This document shows positions 9,163-18,267 of a stretch of DNA of 64,000 nt, one piece after another (the stretch's first letter is position 1; the number at the start of each line of letters is the position of its first letter). The stretch is taken from assembly GCA_003248775.1 (NCBI GenBank), contig QFQX01000011.1, forward strand, positions 62,001 to 126,000, given 5' to 3'. The notes under the pieces are model-generated. The model was not told where the DNA came from and ran no database searches. It saw only the letters and a list, made by a program, of their open reading frames with translations. The stretch comes from Shinella sp. (lineage in GTDB: Bacteria; Pseudomonadota; Alphaproteobacteria; Rhizobiales; Rhizobiaceae). A program made the position numbers and the translations under genes.

Positions 9163-9384
9163 TTGAGGATCTCACCTTTTGTGGCCGAAGCCTAAGGGAA
9201 AGGTCCTAAGAAACGTTTGATCGGGTAGAGAAAAACCGATGCAATGGCGAAATATCTGTCATGTTTTGGTGCAGTTATACCGGTTATTCCCACCATCCGC
9301 GATTTGACGGAAATCAAAGTCTTGCGGGATGGGTCGTGCGATGGAAGACTTCTTTACCGATGGCTTTGCGAAGGGCGCTCCCGC

Positions 9385-11208
9385 ATGGAAAAGAAACACG
9401 TTTTCAACCTCAGCTACTTTCTTTTTGCCTTCTCGTTGTTGCTGGTGTTCCAGGCCTGGATGGGTTACCGCGACTATGCGCAGCTCACCTACACGGAGAT
9501 GCTGGATGCGGTGAACCAGGGCAGGGTTGCCTCCGTCACGCTCACCGAGACGACGGTGCAGGGCGAGTACAAGGAGCCGCAGAACGGCCGCAAGTATTTC
9601 GTGGCAAACCGCGTCGATCCGGCCTTCGCCGAGGTCTTCGAAAAGGCCGGCGTGAAGATCAGCGGAGCAAGCGACAGCAACTGGTTCACGACGCTGCTGT
9701 CATGGGTCCTGCCTGTTCTTGTCTTCTTTGGCCTCTGGTCCTTCTTCTTCAGGGGAATTGCCGAACGCCAGGGCATGGGGGGTCTGATCAACATCGGCAA
9801 GTCGCGGGCCAAGATCTATCTCGAGCGTAAGACGGGCGTGACCTTCGACGACGTCGCCGGCATCGATGAGGCGGAAGCCGAGCTGGAGGAGATCGTCTCC
9901 TTCCTCAAGGACAAGGATCGCTATGGCCGGCTTGGCGCGCGCATTCCGAAGGGCATCCTGCTTGTCGGCCCGCCCGGCACCGGCAAGACGCTGATGGCCC
10001 GCGCGGTCGCGGGCGAAGCGGGCGTGCCCTTCTTTTCCATTTCCGGCTCGGAGTTCGTGGAAATGTTCGTCGGCGTGGGTGCGGCCCGCGTCCGTGACCT
10101 GTTCGAACAGGCGCGCGCTGCGGCCCCCTGCATCATCTTCATCGATGAACTTGATGCTCTTGGCCGTGCGCGCAATTCGTTCGGCGGGTTTGGCGGCAAT
10201 GACGAGAAGGAGCAGACGCTCAACCAGTTGCTGGCCGAACTCGACGGCTTCGACCCGCGCGTCGGTATCGTACTGCTCGCTGCAACCAACCGCCCCGAGA
10301 TTCTCGATCCGGCCCTGATGCGCGCAGGGCGATTCGATCGGCAGGTGGTGATCGACCGCCCGGATCGGAAAGGCCGTGTGGCCATCCTCAAAGTTCACAT
10401 GAAGAACGTCATTATCGATCCGGATGTCGATATCGATGCGATCGCGGGGCTGACTCCCGGCTTCACTGGCGCCGACCTCGCGAACCTGATCAACGAGGCG
10501 GCAATCCTTGCAACGCGCCGAAGCGCCGGCAAGGTGGCGATGGAGGATTTCGTCGCGGCCGTCGAGCGGGTGATTGCCGGCACGGAACGGCGTAGCCGCA
10601 TTCTCAATCCCGAGGAGCGCCGTCGCGTCGCCTATCACGAGATGGGCCATGCGCTTGTCGCTTCCGCGCTCAAGACCGCCGATCCCGTGCAGAAGGTCTC
10701 GATCATTCCCCGCTCCATAGGGGCGCTTGGCTACACTCTGCAACGTCCGACGGAGGACCGCTTCCTGATCACTTCCGCCGAACTCAAGGAGCGCATGGTG
10801 GTCCTGCTGGCCGGTCGCGCGGCCGAAGACATCGTCTTCGGTGAGATATCGACGGGCGCATCCGATGATCTTGCCAAGGTAACGGACATCGCCCGCGAGA
10901 TCGTCACCCGCTTCGGCATGGATGCTTCTGTCGGGCAGGCGGTTCTGGAGCCGCAACGTAGCCAGTGGCTGGACGATGGCATGCGCATGCGACCGAAGGA
11001 CTATTCGGAGGCGACCGCGCGTGAGGTGGACCTTGCCGTACGCTCCATGATCGATGATGCCTATCAACAGGCGAAACACGTGCTGGAAGGGCGGCGGTCC
11101 GAGCTGGAGAGCGGCTCCAGGCTGCTGCTTGAAAAGGAAACGTTGACGCCCGCCGATTTCCCGCCGCTGGCGCGTGGTGGCGAAGTCGCAAGCGCGCCTG
11201 CCGCGTGA
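9385..11208 (+). CDS. FtsH-type AAA+ zinc metalloprotease, second paralogue
   Basis: Membrane-anchored ATP-dependent protease of 607 residues. Two transmembrane segments (about 10-25 and 105-123) flank a periplasmic domain. Then come Walker A GPPGTGKT (Lys201), pore motif FVGVGA, Walker B CIIFIDELDALG, the second region of homology ATNRPEILDPALMRAGRFD, the zinc site HEMGH at 418-422, and the distal acidic ligand in GASDDLAKVTD. All catalytic elements are intact. The frame is open upstream to 9244, but the family N terminus begins at ATG 9385. It lies alone on the plus strand between two minus-strand halves of a polysaccharide locus; the housekeeping ftsH is normally next to tilS, so this should be an additional copy. 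Confidence 0.88.
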   Translation: MEKKHVFNLSYFLFAFSLLLVFQAWMGYRDYAQLTYTEMLDAVNQGRVASVTLTETTVQGEYKEPQNGRKYFVANRVDPAFAEVFEKAGVKISGASDSNWFTTLLSWVLPVLVFFGLWSFFFRGIAERQGMGGLINIGKSRAKIYLERKTGVTFDDVAGIDEAEAELEEIVSFLKDKDRYGRLGARIPKGILLVGPPGTGKTLMARAVAGEAGVPFFSISGSEFVEMFVGVGAARVRDLFEQARAAAPCIIFIDELDALGRARNSFGGFGGNDEKEQTLNQLLAELDGFDPRVGIVLLAATNRPEILDPALMRAGRFDRQVVIDRPDRKGRVAILKVHMKNVIIDPDVDIDAIAGLTPGFTGADLANLINEAAILATRRSAGKVAMEDFVAAVERVIAGTERRSRILNPEERRRVAYHEMGHALVASALKTADPVQKVSIIPRSIGALGYTLQRPTEDRFLITSAELKERMVVLLAGRAAEDIVFGEISTGASDDLAKVTDIAREIVTRFGMDASVGQAVLEPQRSQWLDDGMRMRPKDYSEATAREVDLAVRSMIDDAYQQAKHVLEGRRSELESGSRLLLEKETLTPADFPPLARGGEVASAPAA

Positions 11209-11221
11209 CCGTGGCTTCGGG

Positions 11222-12373
11222 TCAGTTCAGGGATGTCGCCTCAAGACGCTCCAGGTAAAGGTCGGCGATCTGGCCGGCCATGGTGGAGGCGGAGAACTTC
11301 GCCTTGAACGTTTCCGGGTTCGGCATGGCCGCATTGCCCCAGCCCGGAGTGGTGATGGCCTTCGTCATCACGCGTGCCAGATCCTCGGCGTTGCCGGGTT
11401 CGACCAGTGCTTCGCTTTCCGGGCCGAGTGCTTCCGGCACTCCGCCGACACGGGATGCAATGACGGTTTTTCCGGCTCCGAGCGCTTCCAGCACGATGTA
11501 GGGCATGGCCTCGGCGCGTGAGGGAACGACGACTGTATCGGACATGGCGAGCGCGTCCTTGACCGGCATGGCGGGCAGCAGGCCGATGCGACGCCCAAGT
11601 CCGCGCTGCTGCATCATGGCGTCGTATTTGTCGCGATCGGGCCCGTCGCCGATGATGAGCGCGCTCAACGGATGGCCGACCATACGCTCGGTGCGGGCAA
11701 AGGCATCGATGAAGATGTCAGGTCCCTTGAGATCGCGCAGCATGCCCAGATAAAGGAAGTGCACGCCATCGGAGCGCGGCGGTATGCGAGCGAAATCGCG
11801 ATCATTGATGCCGTTATAGACCATGCGGTCGGCGCAACGCGGCCGTCCTATTTTCCGCACATAGGTCTGCCGTTCATATTCGCAGACGAATACGAGTGCG
11901 TCCGTCATGCGCTCAAGTATGCGCTCGGTCGCAAACACGCCCCGGCCTGCCATCGATTTCGGATCGAAATGCAGGCTGCCCCCATGGGGCGAATAGAAGC
12001 GGGCAACGCGATACTTTTTGACCCGCAAGGCTGAGCCGATGATGCGTGCGACCGCACCGCCCTTGGCGCCGTGGCCGTGCAACACATCCGGCTGCAAGCT
12101 CTTTATTTCCTTGTAACTGGTATGCAATGCTGCGGCATCGCTGAAACCTATCGAGCGCTGGATCGGCATGCGCGTCAGGCCAAGCGCGAGATAAGGCTGG
12201 ATCTGCTCGAACATCCGGTCTTCGTGCTCGCTACCCGTCGAACTGTCACACAGGATGCCGACCTCGTGCCCTGCGCGCGCATGCTGTTCCGCAAGGTCAC
12301 GAACATGACGGAAGATACCGCCAATCGGGGACCGGAAACAGTGCACGATGCGTAGGGGAGAGGTGTGCGGCAT
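11222..12373 (-). CDS. GT4-family glycosyltransferase (surface polysaccharide)
   Basis: A 383-residue GT-B enzyme. The N-terminal domain begins LRIVHCFRSPIGGIFRHVRD, the glycine-rich acceptor loop. The C-terminal donor domain has FLYLGMLRDLKGPDIFIDAF and the E-x7-E pattern in SRAEAMPYIVLEALGAGKT. It lies three bases downstream of the Wza-type gene, so the two are cotranscribed. It differs clearly from the other GT4 at 5217, suggesting at least two added sugars. It is convergent with the FtsH-like gene, whose end is only 13 bases away. Donor and linkage are unknown. Confidence 0.88.
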   Translation of the reverse strand: MPHTSPLRIVHCFRSPIGGIFRHVRDLAEQHARAGHEVGILCDSSTGSEHEDRMFEQIQPYLALGLTRMPIQRSIGFSDAAALHTSYKEIKSLQPDVLHGHGAKGGAVARIIGSALRVKKYRVARFYSPHGGSLHFDPKSMAGRGVFATERILERMTDALVFVCEYERQTYVRKIGRPRCADRMVYNGINDRDFARIPPRSDGVHFLYLGMLRDLKGPDIFIDAFARTERMVGHPLSALIIGDGPDRDKYDAMMQQRGLGRRIGLLPAMPVKDALAMSDTVVVPSRAEAMPYIVLEALGAGKTVIASRVGGVPEALGPESEALVEPGNAEDLARVMTKAITTPGWGNAAMPNPETFKAKFSASTMAGQIADLYLERLEATSLN

Positions 12374-12376
12374 CGA

Positions 12377-12952
12377 TCAGAAAAGCCGCTCTCTGACATA
12401 GATCGTATCGCCGGCGAGAATGGGATCGGTGATCGGCACGCGGCCGGTCAGGATCTCCCCGTTGATCTTGCGGGTGACATCGACATCACGCTGATTGGCG
12501 CGGGTGGAGAAACCGCCGGAAACGGCGATCGCATTGAGCACGGTCATGCCGGGAACATAGGCATATTGGCCCGGCTGGCCGACTTCTCCCATGACAAAGA
12601 TGGAACGATAACGGTCGATCTCGATAGAAACGTCGGGGTCGCGAAGATATCCCTGCCGCAGTTTCTGGGCGATCACGCCTTCCAGCTGGGGCAACGTCGC
12701 GCCGCGGGCAGCCACCTGTCCGACCAGCGGGAAGGCGATATAGCCGGCCTGGTCGACGGTATAGGTATTAGTCAGGCTCGCCTGTTCGAAGACGGTGACC
12801 CGGAGGCGATCACCACTGTCGAGCCGGTAGGGCTGGATCGTCGCCTCGTGAAAGACTTTAGGCGCGGGCTTGTATGTCGCGCAGCCGCCAAGCACGGCCA
12901 GAGCCAGCGCGGCGAACAGCCAGACTATTCCCTTAACACCAAACGATGACAT
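12377..12952 (-). CDS. Wza/GumB-type polysaccharide export outer-membrane lipoprotein
   Basis: Outer-membrane auxiliary protein that forms the exit channel for polysaccharide. The 191-residue protein has a lipoprotein signal peptide ending in the lipobox LGGC (Cys24). It carries the Poly_export domain (DSGDRLRVTVFEQASLTNTY, then FPLVGQVAARGATLPQLE) and a SLBB-type segment (IFVMGEVGQPGQYAYVPGMT). The ATG at 12952 has GGGAG about ten bases upstream, whereas an earlier ATG at 12997 has none. It is much shorter than E. coli Wza, like GumB. Divergent from the Wzc-like gene across a 188-base shared promoter region. Confidence 0.9.
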   Translation of the reverse strand: MSSFGVKGIVWLFAALALAVLGGCATYKPAPKVFHEATIQPYRLDSGDRLRVTVFEQASLTNTYTVDQAGYIAFPLVGQVAARGATLPQLEGVIAQKLRQGYLRDPDVSIEIDRYRSIFVMGEVGQPGQYAYVPGMTVLNAIAVSGGFSTRANQRDVDVTRKINGEILTGRVPITDPILAGDTIYVRERLF

Positions 12953-13140
12953 GCGCCGACGCGCTCCCGGTACAGAATTCCTATGCCTCGTTATCATTCG
13001 ATTAGGGTTAACGCGAGGTAAAGAACGGTATTGTTGCCGGAGCGAAGAGGATAGCCGGCGTCGTTACAAGAATACGGCGGTTAACTCTTGGGTTACCATG
13101 TTCCTTTACTATCCGTCCGGATTTGTACCGGGAGTATGGC

Positions 13141-15408
13141 ATGTCGAGCGTAGGCAACGGGCAACAGGACGTGGATATCGATCTGGCGCAGCTCTTTAGG
13201 GCCGTGTGGCAAAGACGTCTGCGCATTCTGGCAGCGACCGCGCTCGCCGGTGGCCTTGCCTTTGCCGGAGCAAACCTCATCTCGCCGAGCTATCGCAGCG
13301 AGGCGCGCATCCTGATCGAGCCGAGGCAGCCAAATTATTCAACGACGGACCGGGTAGGGACGACGGCCGAGCCGGTGCTCGACGAGTTGAACATCGTCAG
13401 CCAGGTGCAGCTTCTTCAGTCGGTGGACCTGATCAAGCAGGTTGTGCGCGATCTCAAGCTTTACGAGTTGGAGGAGTTCGACCCGGATACCAATCCTTCC
13501 GTCGTCTCGCATCTTCTGGTCCTTCTTGGACTGAAGAAGAACCCGCTCGATCTGGCGCCCGAGGAACGCGTGCTGAAGGCCTTCCAGGAAAAGCTGCAGG
13601 TCTATCAGGTCGAGAAGTCGCGCGTCATCGGCATCGAGTTCAACTCCGAAGACCCGAAGCTTGCGGCCGCCATTCCCAACGAGATCGCCAAGGTCTACAG
13701 TGCGATCCAGAGCGGCGCAAAGCTCGACAGCAATTCCGAGGCTGCGCGCTGGCTGGAGCCGGAAATCTCCAACCTGCGTGAAAAGGTGCAGGAGGCCGAG
13801 AAGAAGGTCGCTGACTATCGCGCTTCGGCTGGCCTGTTGCCGCTCAGCGAAACGACGACCTTTTCTTCCCAGCAATTGAGCGACATCTCCGCCGAACTGG
13901 CACGTGTGCGCGGTGAGCGAGCCAATGCTGAGGCGAGGGCGGAAGACGTGCGCGCCGCGTTGAAAGCAGGCCGCTCTACTGAAACGCTCGAAGCCGTTGC
14001 CGGCTCGGAAGCCATTCAGCGATTGAAGGGTACGGAATCCACGATCCGCGCGCAGATCTCCGATCTTTCGACGACGCTGCTCGACGGCCATCCGCAGATG
14101 AAGGCCCTTCGGTCGCAGCTTGCCGGAATTCGTGAGCAGATCGCCACCGAATCCTCCAGGGTTGCGGCAGGTCTTGAAAATGCGGCGACCGTCGCCCGCG
14201 CTCGCGAGACGCAACTGATACAGCAGCTCAACACGGTGAAGGCCGAATCCGCGCGCGCCGGCGAAGATGAGGTTGGCCTGAAAGCGCTGGAGCGCGAGGC
14301 TACCGCCCAGCGTCAGCTTCTTGAAACCTATCTCGCCCGCTATCGCGAGGCGACCACCCGCATGGCCAAGGATGCGAGCCCGGCGGATGCTCGCCTCGTC
14401 TCGCAGGCCGTCGAGCCGAACGAGCCGAATTTTCCCAAGGTTCTGCCGATTACCATCGTCGTCGCACTCGCCGCCTTCATCTTGAGCGCCATCGTCGTGA
14501 TGTTGTCGGAACTGTTCAGCGGTCGGGCGCTTCGTCCGGTTGACAGCGACCTTCCCGAACTGGTGCCGGCTCGCGCAGAGGCGAGGAATAAAGTCGACGA
14601 TACTCCTGCCGCCGAACCGGTTGCCCAGCCGCAAGCCGTTGCCTTGGAAAAAACGGTGATCGCCGAGGAGACGACTTCGCATGTCGCCGCTTCCCATGCC
14701 TCCGTCGCCGTTGCTCGCGAGGAGCTTCCGGCAAGCCTGCTCTCCGTTGCCCCGGACGATGAACTGGCCGAGGAGATGGAACAGGCTATCGACTTTGTGG
14801 AGGAGGAACCGGAAGACGAATTCTCCATCGAGGCTGTCGCCCGCTATCTCGTGGACGATCACGTAGGGATCGCGCTGGCCATCTCGCCCTCTGGCGACGA
14901 AGGTTCTACGGCGACGGTAATGCTGGCGCGCGAAGTGGCGGAGCGCGGTTTGAAAGTCGTGCTGATCGATATGACGGGTTCGGCATGTCCGACCTGGCTG
15001 ATGGCTTCCCGCCGGGATCTTCCGGGCATCACCGATCTCCTGTGCGGTACGGCCCCCTTCTTCGAGACGATCCACCCGGACCGCCTTTCCGACGCCGACA
15101 TCGTGCCGCAAGGCAATGCCGATATCCGGCAGGCCATGCGCGGTGCCGACCGCCTGTCGATGATTACCGATGCGCTTTCGGAAGCTTATGATCTGGTCCT
15201 GGTCGAATGCGGTCCCGCCGATGTTCAGGGCATTGCGCGGCTCAGCAGGAGCGGCGAACAGGAAATCATCCTGTCGGCGCCCGATCCTGACATGGAAGAG
15301 CTTGCCCGCATCATGGAAGCCTTCGAAAAGGTCGGGTACACCGATCTCGTACTGATGACCGGCAAGACAACGGCCTCAGCAGGGCAGGGAAAACGCGACG
15401 CGGCCTGA
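13141..15408 (+). CDS. Wzc/GumC-type polysaccharide co-polymerase with degenerate kinase domain
   Basis: Inner-membrane protein of 755 residues that would control chain length and couple to the Wza-type exporter. The N-terminal Wzz domain begins after VDIDLAQLFRAVWQRRLRIL (first transmembrane helix about residues 30-47). A long coiled-coil periplasmic region follows (about 190-400), then the second helix near residues 435-457. The C-terminal part (about 560-755) has the BY-kinase/MinD fold, but the P-loop reads SPSGDEGSTAT, with no lysine before S/T. There is also no tyrosine cluster at the tail. The protein therefore looks like a pseudokinase. GGGAG lies six bases before ATG 13141. Confidence 0.88.
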   Translation: MSSVGNGQQDVDIDLAQLFRAVWQRRLRILAATALAGGLAFAGANLISPSYRSEARILIEPRQPNYSTTDRVGTTAEPVLDELNIVSQVQLLQSVDLIKQVVRDLKLYELEEFDPDTNPSVVSHLLVLLGLKKNPLDLAPEERVLKAFQEKLQVYQVEKSRVIGIEFNSEDPKLAAAIPNEIAKVYSAIQSGAKLDSNSEAARWLEPEISNLREKVQEAEKKVADYRASAGLLPLSETTTFSSQQLSDISAELARVRGERANAEARAEDVRAALKAGRSTETLEAVAGSEAIQRLKGTESTIRAQISDLSTTLLDGHPQMKALRSQLAGIREQIATESSRVAAGLENAATVARARETQLIQQLNTVKAESARAGEDEVGLKALEREATAQRQLLETYLARYREATTRMAKDASPADARLVSQAVEPNEPNFPKVLPITIVVALAAFILSAIVVMLSELFSGRALRPVDSDLPELVPARAEARNKVDDTPAAEPVAQPQAVALEKTVIAEETTSHVAASHASVAVAREELPASLLSVAPDDELAEEMEQAIDFVEEEPEDEFSIEAVARYLVDDHVGIALAISPSGDEGSTATVMLAREVAERGLKVVLIDMTGSACPTWLMASRRDLPGITDLLCGTAPFFETIHPDRLSDADIVPQGNADIRQAMRGADRLSMITDALSEAYDLVLVECGPADVQGIARLSRSGEQEIILSAPDPDMEELARIMEAFEKVGYTDLVLMTGKTTASAGQGKRDAA

Positions 15409-15413
15409 AAGCT

Positions 15414-16682
15414 TTAGTTGTCGGTGCCGGTCGCCTGTGTCGGCATGTCGTCCGCATGCGCCCGCAGTCTCTGGATGAACGAATAGAGCTGCGGATTGCC
15501 CTTGATCACCGCCTTGGTGCGCACCACGCCCCGCTGGGCGAAGGACGCAACATGACCGGCGGCACTGATCGGCAGCAGGATGTCATGCTGCACCGTTTCG
15601 ACCGTGCACCAGCGTCGCTTGTATTCCTGATCGCCAAGCCCGAAATCGAAGAGCGCAGCACCTTCCTCGCAGCAACGCTCGATCATCAGCCAGAACAGCA
15701 GTTCGCCCGGGCTTGCTTCCGGCAGAAGGCTTCCGTCTATCGAGCCGAACTGGCAGATCACATGATCGCCCTTGCGTGACAGGCCTGCGATGGCGGCGAT
15801 CCGGCCTTCATATTGGCCCTTGAGACGCACGGCATGCAGTTCCAGCGGCGTATCGAGACTGCTTCCATCGACTTCCATCAGCATGTGAAAGAAAGCCTGC
15901 GTCTCGGGTGCCTGAAATGAATTCGGCAATCCGAGCGCCTTGAAGCGGATTGCCTTCTGTTCGAAGAAAAGATTGAGCAGGGCACTCTTTTCCCGGGGCG
16001 ACCGGGCGACGAAATGCTCGAAACCGCCGGTAGCCTCGATCCTCCGAACCTGCCGACAGAATTTCTTGCGCCGGCGCTTGGCGTTCAATTGCCCGATGGT
16101 TTTCTGGAAATCCGCCGCTAACGGCAGTTGGAAGGCGTGGTTTTGGTTTTCGATGGCGGGGAGCGACGCAAACGGGCTAGTCTCGCCGCGCCATTCCAGC
16201 GGAATGTTCTGCAGGTTGACCAGATCGGCCTTGCCGGCAAGCAGCCTCGTGATCGCCTGCGCGATCTGTGTCGCCTCAGCGGCGCTCGATTCCTTCCGGA
16301 AATCGGCGCAAAATAAACCGCTATTGATGTTGTTGTATCGCGCCCCAATGAACTGCGCGGACCGCACCATGCTGGCGCGAACGATTTCCAGCGGCAGGAT
16401 GAAGGCAGTCTTGACCCCGCGCTTACCGCTGATGATGGCGAGCGGATTGCGATGGGTCTTCGCCCATGCAAGGCACCAGTCATAGCTCTGGTGAAGCGAG
16501 TTGATCGGATCGTCTTCTAGTGCGCGCCATTCCTTTTCGAGCGGCGCCATGCTCTCGTGCAATGTGATGTCGAGGGCGCTGCTGGCTAGAGCTATGCCGG
16601 TGTGCGGAAACTCCGCATGTTCCGAGCGGCTCAAGCGGTCCGTGGCCGCAAGGCTTGGAAATTCCACCGGCGATGTCTGCAC
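15414..16682 (-). CDS. CelD/BioF2-like GNAT acyltransferase of the polysaccharide locus
   Basis: A 422-residue protein of the GNAT superfamily group found in cellulose and exopolysaccharide loci (CelD-like). The visible signature includes SLHQSYDWCLAWAKTHRNPL near the N terminus and, in the acyl-CoA-binding half, GRIAAIAGLSRKGDHVICQF and EGAALFDFGLGDQEYKRRW. It is proposed to add acyl groups to the polysaccharide or its precursor; this is inferred from context. The start is GTG at 16682, supported by GGGAG eight bases upstream. It converges on the Wzc-like gene with five bases between them. Confidence 0.8.
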   Translation of the reverse strand: MQTSPVEFPSLAATDRLSRSEHAEFPHTGIALASSALDITLHESMAPLEKEWRALEDDPINSLHQSYDWCLAWAKTHRNPLAIISGKRGVKTAFILPLEIVRASMVRSAQFIGARYNNINSGLFCADFRKESSAAEATQIAQAITRLLAGKADLVNLQNIPLEWRGETSPFASLPAIENQNHAFQLPLAADFQKTIGQLNAKRRRKKFCRQVRRIEATGGFEHFVARSPREKSALLNLFFEQKAIRFKALGLPNSFQAPETQAFFHMLMEVDGSSLDTPLELHAVRLKGQYEGRIAAIAGLSRKGDHVICQFGSIDGSLLPEASPGELLFWLMIERCCEEGAALFDFGLGDQEYKRRWCTVETVQHDILLPISAAGHVASFAQRGVVRTKAVIKGNPQLYSFIQRLRAHADDMPTQATGTDN

Positions 16683-16812
16683 AACACTCTCCCGTCCAAC
16701 GAGACTGTCGGGGAGACTAGCCCATACGCGCGGAAAAACGGTTAGCGAACGGGCTTCGTCGCAGTTTTTCCGCCGAGTGCGGTTATCGGTCGGTTAACCG
16801 CCTCGGCTTCAG

Positions 16813-17022
16813 TCATTTGCGGACGGGACCGGCCATCCACTTGATGATCAGCATGGCCGGCAGGATCCACAGCAGACCGGACAGCAGGAAGTAGAGGAGA
16901 TGCGCCCACCACGGCGAGGTCGCGAGCAGGCTCGATGCGATGGTGGTCGCGACGATCGCATAGACGACGACGAGGATGATGATGAGGATCGTGCCAATGA
17001 ACGAGCGCAACCGGGCAGGCAT
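16813..17022 (-). CDS. DUF2842 small membrane protein
   Basis: A 69-residue protein with two transmembrane helices (about residues 8-30 and 40-63) and the family-typical ending LLWILPAMLIIKWMAGPVRK. This DUF2842 family is found in Rhizobiales, often beside the heme A synthase gene as here, where the two genes are divergent. Function is unknown; the association suggests a possible link to respiratory-chain assembly, which is only inference. Confidence 0.85.
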   Translation of the reverse strand: MPARLRSFIGTILIIILVVVYAIVATTIASSLLATSPWWAHLLYFLLSGLLWILPAMLIIKWMAGPVRK

Positions 17023-17153
17023 CGTCGTTTATCCTTCTTGTATTCTTGCGAACGGGCCTATTGCGAGCAGGCGTGAATGCCTACCAACGGGGCAGAGGTC
17101 TTGTTTTGCATGGCCAAGTGATGCAAATCAACAGCATAAACGAGGATGGCAGG

Positions 17154-18257
17154 ATGACTGACGCAGCAAGCACCACAGAGATCCAGGTTCGTCAGGCAAT
17201 GGAGCGCAACGGACGCAATCGACGGGCTATCCGCATATGGCTTGGCGTCGTGCTGGTCACGCTTTTCTGTCTCGTTCTGGTGGGAGGCGCCACGCGGCTC
17301 ACCGGCTCCGGCCTTTCCATCACCGAGTGGAAGCCCATTCATGGCGTCATTCCGCCGCTTTCGGCGACTGAATGGGAAGAGGAATTCGCGCTTTACCAGC
17401 GCATTCCGCAGTATCAGCAGATCAACAAGGGCATGACGGTCGATGAGTTCAAGTCGATTTTCTGGTGGGAATGGGCGCATCGCCTGCTGGCTCGCAGCAT
17501 CGGCGTCATTTTCGCCCTGCCGCTTCTCTATTTCTGGCTGACGGGCAAAATCGAACGTCGCTTGCGCTGGCCGCTGGTCGGATTGCTGGCTCTCGGCGGT
17601 TTCCAGGGTTTCATCGGCTGGTGGATGGTGTCGTCGGGGCTGAGCAAGCTTACGAGCGTTTCCCAATACCGGTTGGCAACACACCTCGTCATCGCCTGCC
17701 TGATCTTTGCCGCCTGCATGTGGATCATGCGCGGTCTGTCGCCGCATAGCGGGGATGCTCCCCCGACTGCGACATCGCGTCGCTGGGCAGGCCTCGTCGC
17801 CTTCCTCGCCCTGTTCCAGATCTATCTCGGAGCGCTTGTCGCAGGTCTCGACGCTGGTCTTGCCTACAATACCTGGCCACTGATGGACGGAGCGGTCATT
17901 CCATCCGATCTCTTCATCCAGCAGCCATGGTGGATCAACCTGTTCGAAAACCCCAAGACGGTTCAGTACGTCCACCGCCTCGGAGCCTATCTGCTTCTGG
18001 CTGTCGCGCTGTGGCACATGATCCAGTCGCTGAGGGCCGCACCCCAGACGACCCACGCCCGCCGCAGTGTCGTGCTCTTCGCCCTCATCATGATCCAGGC
18101 GGCCATCGGCATCACGACGCTGCTCCTGCAGGTGCCGCTCGACGCCGCTCTAGCCCACCAAGGCGGCGCCCTCATCGTCCTCGGCTTCGCCATCGCCCAC
18201 TGGCGCGGGTTTTATGGCGAGTTTCCGCCGGATGTCCTTGTAGAGAACAGATCCTGA
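17154..18257 (+). CDS. ctaA: Heme A synthase (COX15/CtaA family, type 2)
   Basis: Oxidises the C8 methyl of heme O to give heme A for cytochrome aa3 oxidase in the inner membrane. The 367-residue protein has eight transmembrane helices in two homologous four-helix halves. Heme-ligand histidines lie in HRLLARSIG and THLVIAC of the first half, and in HRLGAYLLL and HQGGAL of the second. The segment VGGATRLTGSGLSITEWKPI is diagnostic of the COX15 type. GAGG lies eight bases before ATG 17154; the frame is open further upstream but without family similarity. Confidence 0.95.
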   Translation: MTDAASTTEIQVRQAMERNGRNRRAIRIWLGVVLVTLFCLVLVGGATRLTGSGLSITEWKPIHGVIPPLSATEWEEEFALYQRIPQYQQINKGMTVDEFKSIFWWEWAHRLLARSIGVIFALPLLYFWLTGKIERRLRWPLVGLLALGGFQGFIGWWMVSSGLSKLTSVSQYRLATHLVIACLIFAACMWIMRGLSPHSGDAPPTATSRRWAGLVAFLALFQIYLGALVAGLDAGLAYNTWPLMDGAVIPSDLFIQQPWWINLFENPKTVQYVHRLGAYLLLAVALWHMIQSLRAAPQTTHARRSVVLFALIMIQAAIGITTLLLQVPLDAALAHQGGALIVLGFAIAHWRGFYGEFPPDVLVENRS

Positions 18258-18267
18258 TATTGTAGCC

